From Thermomucor indicae-seudaticae (Eukaryota > Mucoromycota > Mucoromycetes > Mucorales > Lichtheimiaceae), in NCBI GenBank assembly GCA_000787465.1, contig JSYX01000142.1:1-64000 (forward strand): 64,000 nt of DNA. The letters are read 5' to 3'. Both the position numbers and the translations under genes were made by a program. Of this stretch, positions 12,750-25,064 are shown one piece after another. The notes under the pieces were generated by a model, which made no database searches, had not been told where the DNA came from, and saw only the letters and a list, made by a program, of their open reading frames with translations. Each line of letters begins with the position of its first letter. Position 1 is the stretch's first letter.

Positions 12750-15700
12750 TCCTTTGCCCTGTCATATTTTACGGCGAATCCGCCGCAAATGGTAAAAGAT
12801 ACACGGATTGCCTCGAATGGGAAATCCGTGGAGAACGTGCAAGCACTTTCGGCTTATTTGAACTGGATCACATGTAACAAACAAGGCTTCTTCTTCTTTC
12901 TTCTCTTTTTCTGTTGTAAACGGCCTGAAAGACGGGAATATCCCCTTCGTTCCATTTGAAAGCAGGACATGGTGTTTTTGCTAGAGGTGGTGCCAGTCAA
13001 ATGATCAGTTGTCTCTGACAACTTTGATAGCTCCTTCAAGTTGCACGGCAAAAATCTCGAATGGCTGAGGTCCCGTTTTATTAAAGTTACAATTGCCTTG
13101 CATTTGTACTTGCCACTGACACGGTAATCGAAAAGCATGTCGGAGCATTTTGCGCGAACCTGTCTTCCGGCTTACTTCCGGGCTTTGTCTTGGACCGGTT
13201 GAGCCATTCACGATAACAATCTATCTACTTGAGCTACTACTCAGGAAAACTTCTTTCTATTAAAAGCGAGGAAAGCTGACGCACCTGCAGGGATTGCTTA
13301 GCATTCTATATATTCTTCCGTCGACTCCGCCTTCCCCTTTCCTTTGGGACGGTACACAGTGACCCGAGCCCTACGTCACACAGAAGCACATCTTTTTCAT
13401 TCATCCTCTTGGAAGACCCAGGATGATGCATGTGCAATGATCTTGTTATCGCTCGAGACATCATGAGCACCCTTCTTCGATTTTTGATCTGGTGACTTTT
13501 TGCATCGAATAGCGAGGAGACTGACGCAATTAACTCAATGCTTCTAAATGGCAAATCTCTCTCTCACACATTTCGCAGTCGGAAGTGCCGAGTAAAGCCG
13601 TATGCTTAAACTCCCGCGGATAAAGAAGTAGATAAAACTTTTTCCTTAAGGAACGTTGGTAGCATAATCCCCTTTGATTGGGGTCCTTCTCTGCCTTCTT
13701 TTTTATTGAAGGCAGCTACAGGGTCACCGAGAGGCTTGAGGGCGAATAGGAAACATAAAGTTCTCACAATGCACAATTATCGGAATAGATCGCTCCAGGC
13801 CGCGCAAGGGTGCACTTGGCGTCATTATTTAGTGGACTCTAAGCGCTGCAGCAGGTCCAGTATCTGCTCGTATAACCCGCCTTGACTTGACTTATTATTA
13901 CGTACGTAACTCAAAACGGACTGCTTGCACGGGACTCGTAAGTGAACAAGGATGGAAAACAGTGCCTTGATGGCCTGCAGCAAGTTAAGATAATTGTTGG
14001 GCTGTTGGGCAGCCTTTTTCTTTTCCCTTCGGCACACCGTACTCTTTTAAACTGGGTTTTCCTTATTTCGAGTATTCAGTATCGACGTATATCCGCTGAA
14101 TTCCTTACGTTGAGAACAGATGCTTAGTAAGAGAAGAATGCGGCCTCATAAATAAGCGACAGATGAATGACCAGGACAATAGAAAGTCTCCTGTGATCGG
14201 CTTCGATCGCGCCTTGCAAACCTAGAAACTTGTCACCGAAACTTTGCCTCAAAAAGAATAATTCAAAGTTTTGGCGAAACTTTCGTAAGAAAAGGGTAAT
14301 GCTACGTGTAACACGTTTTGCGGTATTATAGCCATACTATAGCACCGAAGTTATTGAAGAGACTTTTGAAGATGTTGCCCATTATGAGGAATGGGTGCAT
14401 ACCACCGTAGCGAGACGCGCCATTTTTCATCCTACGACGACGGTACTTCCCGAAAGATCATCGTGAAAGTTCACCCAAACCAAGGTCTGCCGGTCGGCCA
14501 AAGACGATCGAATGGAGCAAGATCTATGTTTGCGACCATGCCAGAGAATATTCTTGTAAACCCGACATTGAATCTGGCCAACCCAAGAAAGGACGAAGAA
14601 CAAAACCATCTATATTTCACTGTCTTAGGTTCGTGGCGTATCTTTGGGAAAAGTTATGGGGGCTCAAAGTTGACCACTAATTAGTGACCCTATAGCTGAC
14701 TTGCACCATATCAGCTTCGAGCGACGACTTGCGTGGCTTGTAGTGTCCAAAGAAAATCACTAAAAGTTTCCACTTTCTGACAGTTTCTTTGTGTCTGCGA
14801 TGGACATAATAAGCACCCCAGAGTAGCTTTGAGAGCTACTCGTCCAAGCGAGAGACGTTCTCGAACACTTGTGGACGTCTTGTCTTGATTACAGTTACTT
14901 TGTGGTGCAATAACAACAGCATTGGTAACAAGGACCTGCAATTGTTAATGAGGACGGACTTGCGGGTAGTATGGCCAATGAACATGCTATCGCTTTCTAC
15001 AGCCATCGTAAAAAATGCTTTCGAGGTCTGGTTTGCTTTGTGCTTGAACTTTTGTATTCGAGCATCTTTGAAGCTCGCAATTGTATTCGTCGATCCGAAT
15101 GTAGTGCTTGATCTTGCGATGCGAAGCTTGAGGAGCATTCCTAACAGATGTCGCTATTCCTTGAACGTCTAAGTAAAACGCAATCATAGATGATACGTTT
15201 GTTTCAAGTGACATGTATCAAGTACAGGGGCAATCCATAAGAATAATGTCAGTGAAGAGCTTGGATTGCCTGGTCAGCAAAGAACCTTAGTTAAAAACAC
15301 AAGTGCAATAACTCAAAGATGAATCTGGCGCGGCAACCTGCAGCTGGTTGGATTCGGCTTATATTACATTTAATTGTCGCATTTGCAGCCATGATTTTGT
15401 TTCGGTTATGGTTGCGTGTATATCGTGATCCCAAACGCTTTTTTGGGTTATCTGTCATGGTGGATCAAGGAAGGTTCAAAGTTCATGCTTCGCCGTCCAT
15501 ATACTAATTTAGATTATTCAGCTGCTGTGCTTTTACTGTATAAGCAAATAGAGTAAAACACTAGAGTGAAGTTGATCTACTATAGACCTTAATAAAAAGT
15601 AGTAAGGGAGTGCCTGTATCCATCTACCTGTGGCGAAGGAGTACCCGGAAGAGATTCAGTCTTTGTGGTTCTGAATTCTCCTTTCGGGTCTGTTGGTGAA

Positions 15701-15770
15701 AGCGAGCGGGGTTGAACAAGAAAACGATACACGCAATGCTCCGAGCCCACGGCTCTTCTTCCTGTTAAGA
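12750..15770. other. 3-kb gene-poor region
   Basis: Only short frames (60-100 residues) occur on both strands. The longest, 14391-14684 (+) and 14836-15138 (-), match no family I can name. The minus-strand frames at 14836-15214 overlap in neighbouring phases and could be a decayed element, but no terminal repeats, catalytic motif or splice-joined protein could be supported. The last few hundred bases must contain the promoter of the M3 peptidase gene. Confidence 0.4.
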
Positions 15771-18700
15771 ATGGCTACCGTTGCACCACCGCCGCTACTC
15801 GATTTCACAATCAACGCTGAGCAGGTTGCTCAGCTTACAAACGATATTATTGAGCAAGAGCTTGCTACCAACAACAAGATCGCTGCCCTGAAACCGGAAG
15901 AACAGACGTTTGAGAATATCGTGGTCCCTTTGGTTCGCTGTGAAAACGCCTTGGCAGGTGAGAAAGAGAACACTTGTATGCGCTATTTCTCGTTAGTTTT
16001 CCGAAAGCTAAAGAACTCGTGTGCGGAAAATACAAGGCAAAATCCAACTTGTCAGCTCTCTAAGCCAGATCTCTCCTGACGCGGCTGTTCGCGAAGCGTC
16101 TATTGCTGCAGAGAAGAAATATGAAGAATTTAGCATTGAGCAAAGCATGCGCCACGATCTCTATGTGGTTATTCAAGGCTTGATTGATAAGACAGATTTT
16201 TCAAAACTTGACCATGAAGAGGCACGTCTGCTCAGAAAACTTGAGCGCAGCTTCCGTAGAAATGGTCTTCATTTGCCAGAAGACAAGCGCAATGAATACA
16301 AGGAGTTAAAGAAGCGTCTAAGTGAGATCTCTATTGAGTACATGAAGAACTGGAGCGGTGAAAGTAGCAGTAAGTGTTTCTTTTTTTTACTCGCTGTTGT
16401 TGTTTCCCGTCAGATCGATTAACTCACGAATTCCTTCTCAATAGCCATCAAGTTCACAAAGGCAAGCGATGATTTCTATGCTTGACTTGCTGACGAATTT
16501 TGATAATCATGCCTTATCCTATAGGAAGAATTGGAGGGCATGGATGATGATTTTTTGGGTACGGCTTTCCTGGATTTCCCTGTGCATCAAAATAATGTTT
16601 CTCACGGTTGCCATCGCTAGGCGGACTTGCGACGGTTGAGGAAGACGGTGTCAAAAAATACGTCTTGACGATGAAGTAAGCTGCGCAAATTCAACGCTGC
16701 CACGTAGTTTAGGCTAACTCTGTCGAAAAGATATCCAGGTAGATTGCCATTACTAATGATAATGGATAACCATGACCTTAACGCTATATTTGCCTACTTG
16801 AATATTACCGATAGATGTTAGACCAGGTAAGAGATTCACGGTAATCAATTAAAACCAGTTGCACGTTGTTCATGTGGGATTGAATAGTGTTGAAACTATG
16901 CAAGAATGAAAACACGCGTAAAACTTATATGATAGCATTCGAATCGCGGAACAGAGAAAATATTGTGCTGTTGGAGGAGGTAACCATGCTCTTTAGATAT
17001 AATCAGTGTTGCTTCTAAGCAACTGACACATTACGCAATAGGCCATCAAGCTCCGTAGAAAATGTGCAAAGGTGAAGCAGTTAATATCAACGCAACGGGA
17101 AGAGTGTCGCTTATTAAACAGCATATCGGTACAGATTTTGGGATACAAAACTCATGCTGACTATGTCCTGGAGATCAAAATGGCTAAAACAGTGGACACT
17201 GTCCGGAAGGTGAGACTGTAGCAAGTATGTTAGCCAGTGCGAAGACACTGAATCAACCTCGCAATAGTTTTTAGACGATCTTGCTACGAAATTGCATGAA
17301 CCAGGTTTGAAGGACATTGAAGAGTTGAAACAGCTGAAAAAGGTAACTACAGCCTTTAGGCAGATGCATATCTTGATATACTTATTAACGAGGACTTTAG
17401 GAAGAGAAAGGTAACGTTTTCGGTTTGATAGCACTGAAAGTCTAGTACCTTTTGACAATGTTCCTGGTATATCACAGCCGCTCGTGGAGAGGAATTCGAC
17501 GATGCTATTCATGCCTGGGATACGAGCTACTATCAGCGAATCCTCCTTGAAAAGCATTATTCCGTTGATCAAGAAGAAATTAAAAAGTACTTCAGCTTAG
17601 AAAACACCGTACAAAGTAAGTCATACAAGCCTACTGATGAGAAGGACGTACTTAACCGATTCGGGCCCATACAGAGATGCTAGAAATCTATGAAAAAGTG
17701 CTTGGAATGAAGTTCGTAAAGGTTCCCTCGGAAAAGGCTGCCGTTTGGCATCCGGACGTCCAAATGTTTGAATGCTGGGACGCAGTTGAAGATAAAAGCT
17801 TTTACGGCTACATGTACTTGGACCTCTTTCCACGTGATAACAAATGTATGGGAAAAGAACATATTGCTAACGATTACCGAGGTGCTTACAATATTCTTCA
17901 GACCCACATGCTGCTTGCTTCCCTATGCAACCTTCTTATCTTGCTGAAGACGGTTCTTATGTCCCAACAATTGCAGCCATGGTAGCTAACTTCACCAAGC
18001 CGTAAGTATCATGCATTACCTAATTTTAGCGTAAAACAATGCATCTTTTTGACATTAGTTACCCTAGGACTGCCGACAAGCCTTCGCTGCTTAAGCATGA
18101 TGAAGTTGTCACATTATTCCACGAACTGGTAAGACGGATTGGAAAACCAATGGCTGTCCGACGACTTAACGCCTGTCAATAGGGTCACGTTATGCATAAT
18201 CTGTGCAGCCGGACCAAGTTCGCTCGATTCCATGGCACTTCCGTGGAGGGCGACTTCGTAGAAGCCCCATCTCAGGTATGTTTATATACTGCTGCTAAAG
18301 TGAAGAATCACTACTCATATTTCTAACTGGCAAGATAATAGATGTTAGAGAACTGGTGCTTTGATCCAAAGTCTCTCAAATATCTTTCCGCTCATTATGA
18401 GACCGGGGAACCGATCTCTGACGAGATAATTGACCGTATCGTGAAGGCCAAGAACGTCAACGCTGCTATGCTTAATCTGCGCCAGCTTTTCTTTGGTATC
18501 TTTGACATGGAGATCCATACATCAGAAGGTGAGCCAAGCCTTTTCTAAATGAGAGATAGCAATCCCTAAGCTGTTATTTAACAGACGACAATCTGGACAC
18601 CACGAAATTGTATAACGATCTTCGGGAGAAGGTCTCGCTTGTGAAGGCACCAGAGGTATGACGCTTAAATTGCATGCTAAGTTATACATCTAATTGTTTT

Positions 18701-19165
18701 GATGTCGTCCCAAAAAAGGGTACCTGCGGTCAAGCTTCTTTTGGGTAAGTGTTTGCACCTGATCAGGATGTGGATGGACTCCTTATCTCAAAGCATCCTC
18801 TTTCAGTCATCTCATGGGTGGCTATGATGCCGGTATGCGCACACCAGAGACATATTGTGGGCAAAATCGCGTCTGATATCGCAAAATATAGGTTATTACG
18901 GCTACATGTGGTCTAAAGTCTTTTCGAGTGACATGTTCTTTACCAAGTTTGAAGCCGATACGCTTTCGTCAGAAACAGGTTACGCTTACCGCAAGCGTAT
19001 CCTTGAGAAGGGTGGTAGCAAGTACGTACGAGAAATGGTTCTTCAAAATAGCATCAGTGATTAACATATGCGGTGTGCAGGGACGGTATGGATCTTTTGG
19101 TGGACTTCCTTGGTCGCGAACCTTCTTCGGATGCCTTCATGAGAGAGGAGATCGGAGTGCATTAG
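15771..19165 (+). CDS. PRD1: M3 thimet oligopeptidase/saccharolysin-like metallopeptidase
   Basis: Zinc endopeptidase of family M3A that cuts cytosolic or organellar oligopeptides. It starts [12 protein letters not shown]; helical N-terminal exons follow ([30 protein letters not shown]). The active-site [14 protein letters not shown] is present but split by an intron (18129-18182) between HEL and GH. The third zinc-ligand region VEAPSQMLENW follows, then [16 protein letters not shown] and the end [17 protein letters not shown]. At least ten introns. The second intron, 16462-16524, is GC-AG, and the exon before it (16445-16461) is only 17 nt. Joining them gives [16 protein letters not shown], the expected family block. 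PRD1 is the yeast name; whether this is the cytosolic or mitochondrial form is not evident. Confidence 0.93.
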
Positions 19166-19310
19166 TTAGCAAAGACTCAATGATGGCATATGTGTGTCAA
19201 CTTGATTCAAGGGTCAGATGTTACGAGACCCCCGGGAAAGTGAAATAAAGACAGAAGCAAGCACACATATTTTTGTTCACATCTTTTTACTCTTTCAAAT
19301 ATCTGCGATT

Positions 19311-20514
19311 ATGGACATTCTAGACATTGTACCACCTGGGGTCATCACCGGCGATGATGTTCTTCGCGTGTTTCAGTACGCGGAAGATAACAACTTTGCT
19401 ATTCCATCGATTAACGTGACGTCCACGAGGTACAGTTGCGTAAGATAGAAAAAGCAAATGCGTTTGTCTTATGGCATAGATGGGCAATAGTACTGTGAAT
19501 GCTGTGCTGGAAGCAGCTCGAGATATTCGATCGCCTATTATGGTGCAATTTTCTAACGGTGGTGCTGCTTTCTTTACTGGTAAAGGACTGGATAACACCA
19601 ACCAACAGGCGGCAGTCCTGGGAGCAGTTGCTGGAGCACACGTAAAGACTTTTCTTTATTGACCAGCTGGTGTTTTGGAGAGAATAACATGGACATTTTG
19701 AAAATAGTATGTGCGTTCTGTTGCTAAAGCATATGGTATTCCAGTTATTCTGCACACGGACCACTGCGCAAAAGATCTGCTACCGTGGATGGACGGTATG
19801 CTCAAGGCCGACGAAGAGTACTTTAAAGTGCACGGCGAGCCACTCTTTTCATCGCATATGTTGGACTTGTCCAAAGAGCCCAAAGCAGACAATATCCGGA
19901 TCTGCGTGGACTACCTGAAACGCATGGCACCCATGAAACAGTGGCTAGAAATGGAGATTGGCATCACAGGCGGCGAAGAAGATGGCGTCAACAATGAAGA
20001 CGTGGAAAATGCCTCTCTCTTTTCACAGCCAGAAGATATCTGGGACATTTACCAAGCATTCTCTCCAATTTCACGATATTTCTCAATTGCGGCCGCGTTT
20101 GGTAACGTGCACGGATCTTACGCGCCAGGCAACGTCAAGCTGCACCCGGAGTTACTGGCCAAGCACCAAGAGTATGTTCGAAAACAACTAAAGACGGACA
20201 AGAACCATCCGGTCTTTTTTGTCTTCCATGGTGGGTCGGGTTCGACCAAAGAAGAGATTCGTGAAGCGGTCCGAAACGGTGTCGTGAAAATGAATGTGGA
20301 CACGGATACGCAGTGGGCGTACTGGAACGGGATTCGCAAGTTCTATGAGTCGAACAAGGATTACTTGCAGGGTCAGGTGGGCAACCCCAAGGGACCAGAG
20401 GCACCCAATAAAAAGTATTATGATCCTCGCGTGTGGCTTCGTGAAGCGGAAAAGAGTATGATCCAGCGTATCCAAGAGGCTTGTCATGATTTAGGCAATG
20501 TTCATAAGCTTTAG
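19311..20514 (+). CDS. FBA1: Class II fructose-bisphosphate aldolase
   Basis: Zinc-dependent glycolytic/gluconeogenic aldolase that interconverts fructose 1,6-bisphosphate with DHAP and glyceraldehyde 3-phosphate in the cytosol. Three exons (19311-19429, 19491-19641, 19708-20514) join to 358 residues, close to the yeast length. Motifs are FAIPSINVTS, FSNGGAAFFTGKG, the zinc-site VILHTDHCAKDLLPW, the EIGITGGEEDGV block, the VHGSYAPGNVKLHPELL zinc/phosphate loop, VFHGGSGSTKEEI and KMNVDTDTQWAYW. The first intron must use the acceptor at 19490 (CAATAG), not the earlier CATAG, to keep the frame. It lies 145 bp behind the M3 peptidase on the same strand and converges on the decayed transposase. 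Confidence 0.97.
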
Positions 20515-20655
20515 TCAGCAAAGACCTAATACAATAAATTCGGTTCAAGGCTTCACCCAATTTGGTGGTCTGAACATGTGCTGGTGCTATTGTATACACG
20601 GTTTTATTGTCTAAGGTACAAATATTCAGATGATTTACCTTCGTTCTAGACAAGC

Positions 20656-22537
20656 TTAGAAGTGGTCAGCGGCATGCTGAATCCACCCTAGGCAGTCTAG
20701 TGCCGTAATTCTGGACGCAGCTTCTTCCAACCGCTCAATGAGCGTTTCTTGGTTTTGCAAATTATGCCGCTTTACGTATTGCTTATATTTGGATAAGCAT
20801 TCCTCAATTGGGTTGAGGAATGGAAAGTAAGGTGGCAAATATACAGGTGAATGCCTTAAACCATCAAGAGCCTCCTGTGCATGCTCGGTCTTGTGTGTCA
20901 AAGCACTGTCCATGACAATGAACTGCGGCGGTGCCAAGCCGTTGCAAAAGCTCCGGGATGAAGTTTCCCAAAGCCTCGCGCCGAAGCATGCTCCGAAGAT
21001 GATTGGCCCATGAGACCAGATGGCGGCAGTTACCGTGATACTTCTTCCCCGTTGTTTTGGAACTAGAACTTATGCCGGCTTTCATCTGCGCGATCGAGCC
21101 TGGCTTCTCGTTGTCCACAAGTTGAACTCTGTCTCGTCAACGAAAACGCAGTTCAATGGGTACGAGACCCCTTTCGCATGTAGATATATGCGTCTTCACG
21201 GTCAACCTCCAGCAGAGGCAGGCTGAGGATGTGACTCAAGTTACATTTTGTTGATCCTGATGTTCTTCGTCTGCTGGAATAGCAGCTGGCGCGCCAAAAC
21301 ATTCTTCTTCCACTCGATTGTAGACAAGTCAACTTCTCCACCTCTGTATGCTAAAACCATATCAAGCTTTCTGCCGCATGTACTGCCGCCGAAGTCGATA
21401 CCATACTTTCTTTTGATATATTCACGAGCGCGCTTCGTGGCTGCAACGGTGATTTTGCCACTGTGATATAACGATCAGTCAAATTTTCTGGACTCATCCC
21501 TCCAGCGACAGGCATGGATACACTTACGTCTTCATCTTAACTTTCAGCTCATCACGGAAAAGGATCTGAAATATGGGGTATACTGCGCAAAAATTATCCA
21601 TCTCACTCGCATCGTCGTTATCCATCAAAGCCCAGGACTTCAGATTTTGAAACCTGGGCAAACTCTGGTCCCAGTTTCCGATACCATTAATGCCGAAGTG
21701 TCCCCTTCTGTGCCCGCCGCCACGGTCAACGGCGAAACAGCTTGGGTCTTCCTGATGCCGACTTCCCCAGTCATGGGTGCAAATGCTTGGCCAAGACGTT
21801 GATGTACCGGTCTTGATCCAGAGTACCATCAATGGAGGTTAGAGAGCCCACAACAGCGAACCAAAAACATCCCGGAATCCTTTGCCAAACTTGTATGTCC
21901 CTTGTACGTGGTGATCCAGGATACGTTCATTGATTCCGCAAGACGCACCCGCGGTTGTTGTTCCCGCTGACGACGTACCTTGACCCGTCGGACCAGAAGA
22001 CCGACTTCCATTGCTCCTCGGTTCCACTTAACGTGCTTCTTAGCCCATTTAAAGCGTCTGAGCTTCTGCTCCACAGTGAGGACAGGCCTGTAAACTGGGC
22101 TACAGAAGAACAACACGTGCTCATGAACAGCTTTACGGAAAGTGTTCAGGGAAACCCTCTTGACGCTTTAACATAATCTCGCACGGTGAACCCATAGTGG
22201 AGTGCACGGATCTCTCCAGGTGTTTCGCCGAATTGTTCGGAAGTAATCATTTTGTGAACTTGCAGCAAAGATCAAATCAATATCAACTGTCAAAGAACGT
22301 CGAACGGAAAGCATACAGCGTATGGGGCGCGGTCTTCCAGACCTCTTCAGAGTTTCGGTTGTTGAGTACTTGACAAGAAGTTCCACAGTTTTTTGCACAG
22401 TTGAACCAAGTGTTTCGAGCTTCCGCAATCTCGCCGTAAGTGAAACAGACTTGCCAAGGCCAACGATGATGTACGTTCTTCCAAAGAAAGCTGCTTTCTT
22501 GGAGGGAAAGGAGTGTTGGTAGTGTCACGAAGAGGCA
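20656..22537 (-). pseudogene. Decayed Tc1/mariner (DDE) transposase
   Basis: Transposase of a cut-and-paste DNA transposon. On the minus strand the N-terminus (from ATG at 22537) keeps a helix-turn-helix-like stretch ending in LKRSGRPRPI. The middle has FWSDGSRYVV, which aligns with the first catalytic Asp block (usual SDES). The end keeps FIVMDSALTHK, YLPPYFPFLNPIEECLSKYK; the second Asp and first Glu are separated by 34 residues, the D34E spacing of Tc1-like enzymes. The reading frame shifts several times between 21850 and 22530, so no intact protein is possible. Terminal inverted repeats and TA target duplications were not found by eye, so element limits are unknown. Confidence 0.85.
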
Positions 22538-22539
22538 TT

Positions 22540-23589
22540 GCGTAAGTGCAAGTCCAAAAGTTTTTAAAAAAAGAGCACAAGTTGCAAAAACTAGACAATG
22601 GTCATTTTATAGGTGACGTGGAGGTGTCGCAAACTTTTTGAAGCTTCGTTATCAATGTTTGTAAATATTTTAAACTTATGCAATGAAGTCTAGAATCTCT
22701 ATTGTCTTCCATGTAAATATGAAGTCCCTAGCATGCGTTTAATGATAAGTTGTTTTAGTGCCGAAATAGATGGGTTCAAGATCGACTTGACAGAGTTCAG
22801 CCAAGGTGCACGCAAACTTTTTGATCTTGATTTTTAACTCTCTTCTTCGGATGTCGCACGTTGATCTTCGGGTATTCCTGTATCCTCAGTATCCTCACCG
22901 GAATCCACTTCATCGTCGTCTCGAACCCCTGCTTTCTGTAGTCATAGTTCATCAAGTTAATAAAGACGCGAAAGAAGATTCTTTCTCGCTCACATACCTC
23001 TTGCGGTTCCAAAAGCCCTTAAAAGCAAATTAGAGAAACCCATGGTAAGTTGATTTACTTTCTTGCTTTGTGATGCAGACGGTGTAGCAGTAGGCGTTTG
23101 TCTTTTCACGAGGCTCTTGCTGAGCTTCTGCATTTGTTATTTGGCAGTTTTTGTTTCAGGCCAGCTTACTTTGCGACTGTCTTGTGGCATTAACTTCCAA
23201 GCGTGCACACGACCTTCTTTTTTGATTACCAACATCCTTGGAACAATACTAACCTTGTATCTATGTTTTGTATGGCTTGAACTGTGAGCACTGCTTACAA
23301 CGTCGGCTATGAAGCCACATAGTACCACTTCCAGATACGCGATTCCTATGAGCAGAGCTCTGCAACGGCGATGTTGACAAGTTGAGTTACGATTTAACTG
23401 CGGCTTCTGCTTTGCCTAAACGGAGTCTGGTCGCATGTTTAAGGCCTTTACATCGCCCGGCTGCGTGAGCCGCGAGGGCGTTCATTTGAGGAAGAACAAC
23501 TATTAAATGCAATCTTTAAAGTTTGCAGACGCGAGAGTGCAATGGAGGAGCATGTACCCTATATCATCTTAGGGCGTATCATTACAAGA
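22540..23589. other. Intergenic, possible transposon remains
   Basis: Two similar direct stretches CGCAAACTTTTTGA occur at about 22632 and 22811, reminiscent of Tc1-type ends but not paired as inverted repeats. No gene is supported. Confidence 0.35.
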
Positions 23590-23976
23590 CACTACGGGAA
23601 GAATAATCCTTAAACTTTGATTATGCCAGGATAAAGTAAAGGATATATCCTGGAATTAAAGGTTACGTAAATGTTGATTTTAAGGACTAGTTCAATGATA
23701 ATTTAAAGATCGTATCCTTGAATTCAATGATTACTGTTTTTTTGCATAACTATAGTTTACACCCAATCCGAAGCATTTACATGACCTTTGAAGATCGGTT
23801 GCCTCGAAACGTGAGTTGAAAACTCGGACCTTGACTATGTCAGTCCGGCGATTAGAAGTTGAAAGTTATCCTTGAATAACCCTTGAATCGCTCGAAAGCA
23901 AGCTTTATTCAAGGATTGTTCCAAGGATTATTCAAGAATATATCTGTTAGATTAAAGGATTAGTTTTCCCGTAGTG
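23590..23976. mobile_element. CACTA-ended MITE, 387 bp
   Basis: The left end reads CACTACGGGAAGA...TAATCCTT. The right end, read on the other strand, is CACTACGGGAAAACTAATCCTT. The first 11 bases match exactly and the similarity continues to about 22. The trinucleotide AGA lies directly outside both ends, which fits the 3-bp target-site duplication of CACTA (CMC/EnSpm) elements. The interior is non-coding and full of direct and inverted AAGGAT/ATCCTT copies, typical subterminal repeats for transposase binding. It is non-autonomous, and no CACTA transposase lies in this window. Confidence 0.85.
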
Positions 23977-24230
23977 AGAGAAGATCCTTGATACACGTAC
24001 TGTATGCTTCTGTGTTAAACATACGGTAGAAGCAGTACTTTTAAACGTGCGTCCATTATTTCGTATTTATCCATGCGCTGGAGCCTGAAATAAGCGCGTA
24101 CTCTCCAATATCCAACCAGGACAACATTCAAACACGTCTTCTACGTTGGATGACTACCTATATCGAAAAGAAACAGTACCTGTGTAACTATTACAAATGG
24201 CTGATCAAGCAATGGCAAGCAACAAAACTC

Positions 24231-24239
24231 TATATAAAG
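24231..24239 (+). promoter_or_regulatory. TATA box of the quinone reductase gene
   Basis: TATATAAAG, 60 nt upstream of the ATG at 24299. Confidence 0.6.
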
Positions 24240-24298
24240 GGACTTAGAAATATCGATGTTCCCAGATTAGTCACCTTCCGCTCCGCTCTTTTTTCGTT

Positions 24299-25064
24299 AT
24301 GGTCACGGCACCCAAAGTCCAAATCATCATTTACACGCTGTATCACCACATTTACACTTTGGCTCTTGAGATCAAGAAGGGTCTGGAAACCGTTGGCGTT
24401 GATGCCTCAATCTATCAAGGCAATTAAAAGATTGTGTTACTTGGGGTCAAAATGGAATCACTGACAAGAAAGTCTGGCTATGATATGTAGTCCCGGAGAC
24501 GCTCTCTGAAGAAGTCTTGACCAAGATGCACGCACCACCCAAGCCAGACATTCCTGTGATCACGACCGAAACGCTGCTTGAAGCCGACGGCTATCTCTTT
24601 GGATTTGGGACTCGCTTTGGTACCATGCCTGCTCAGATGAAGGCCTTTTTGGACGCGACCGGTCAACATTGGGCCAAAGGCGCATTGGCTGGCAAGTTTG
24701 CTGGTACCTTCTTTTCAACGGCCTCGCAGCACGGTGGTCAAGAAACGACGGCGCTCATCACGGTCACATACTTTGCTCATCACGGCATCATTTACGTTCC
24801 CTTCGGGTTTGCGCATCCGCACCTGTTTGACAATTCTGAGGTCGTTGGTGGTTCGGCCTACGGTGCCGGTACAGTAGCGCAAGTCTTGCTTCCTTTTTCT
24901 TTCAGATCTTGCGATTGCAGAAGACTAATGGTAGCATTTTTTTTTCTCATAGTAATGGAGACGGATCCCGCAAGGTTTCTCAAAAGGAACTGGAAATTGC
25001 AAAGACCCAAGGCGAGAACTTTGGTCGTGTCGTTTCTACTTTCGTCAAAGGAAAGACTGCCTAG
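24299..25064 (+). CDS. WrbA-like NAD(P)H:quinone oxidoreductase
   Basis: Flavodoxin-fold FMN enzyme that reduces quinones by two electrons and protects against oxidative stress (family of WrbA, yeast Pst2/Ycp4). Three exons (24299-24419, 24491-24878, 24953-25064) give 206 residues, the usual length. Blocks are IIIYTLYHHIYTLALEI (FMN phosphate loop), YLFGFGTRFGTMPAQMKAFLD, GKFAGTFFSTASQHGGQE, ITYFAHHGIIYVPFG-like, YGAGTVANGDGSRK and FGRVVSTF. Both introns start with GC rather than GT (AAG|GCAATT and AGC|GCAAGT) and end in AG; only this splicing restores YQVPETL and VANGDG. A good TATA box lies upstream. Confidence 0.93.

Noticed and set aside
22632..22824. Paired CGCAAACTTTTTGA stretches as transposon inverted repeats
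   Set aside because: They are direct, not inverted, lie on the same side of the transposase relic, and no partner was found on the other side.
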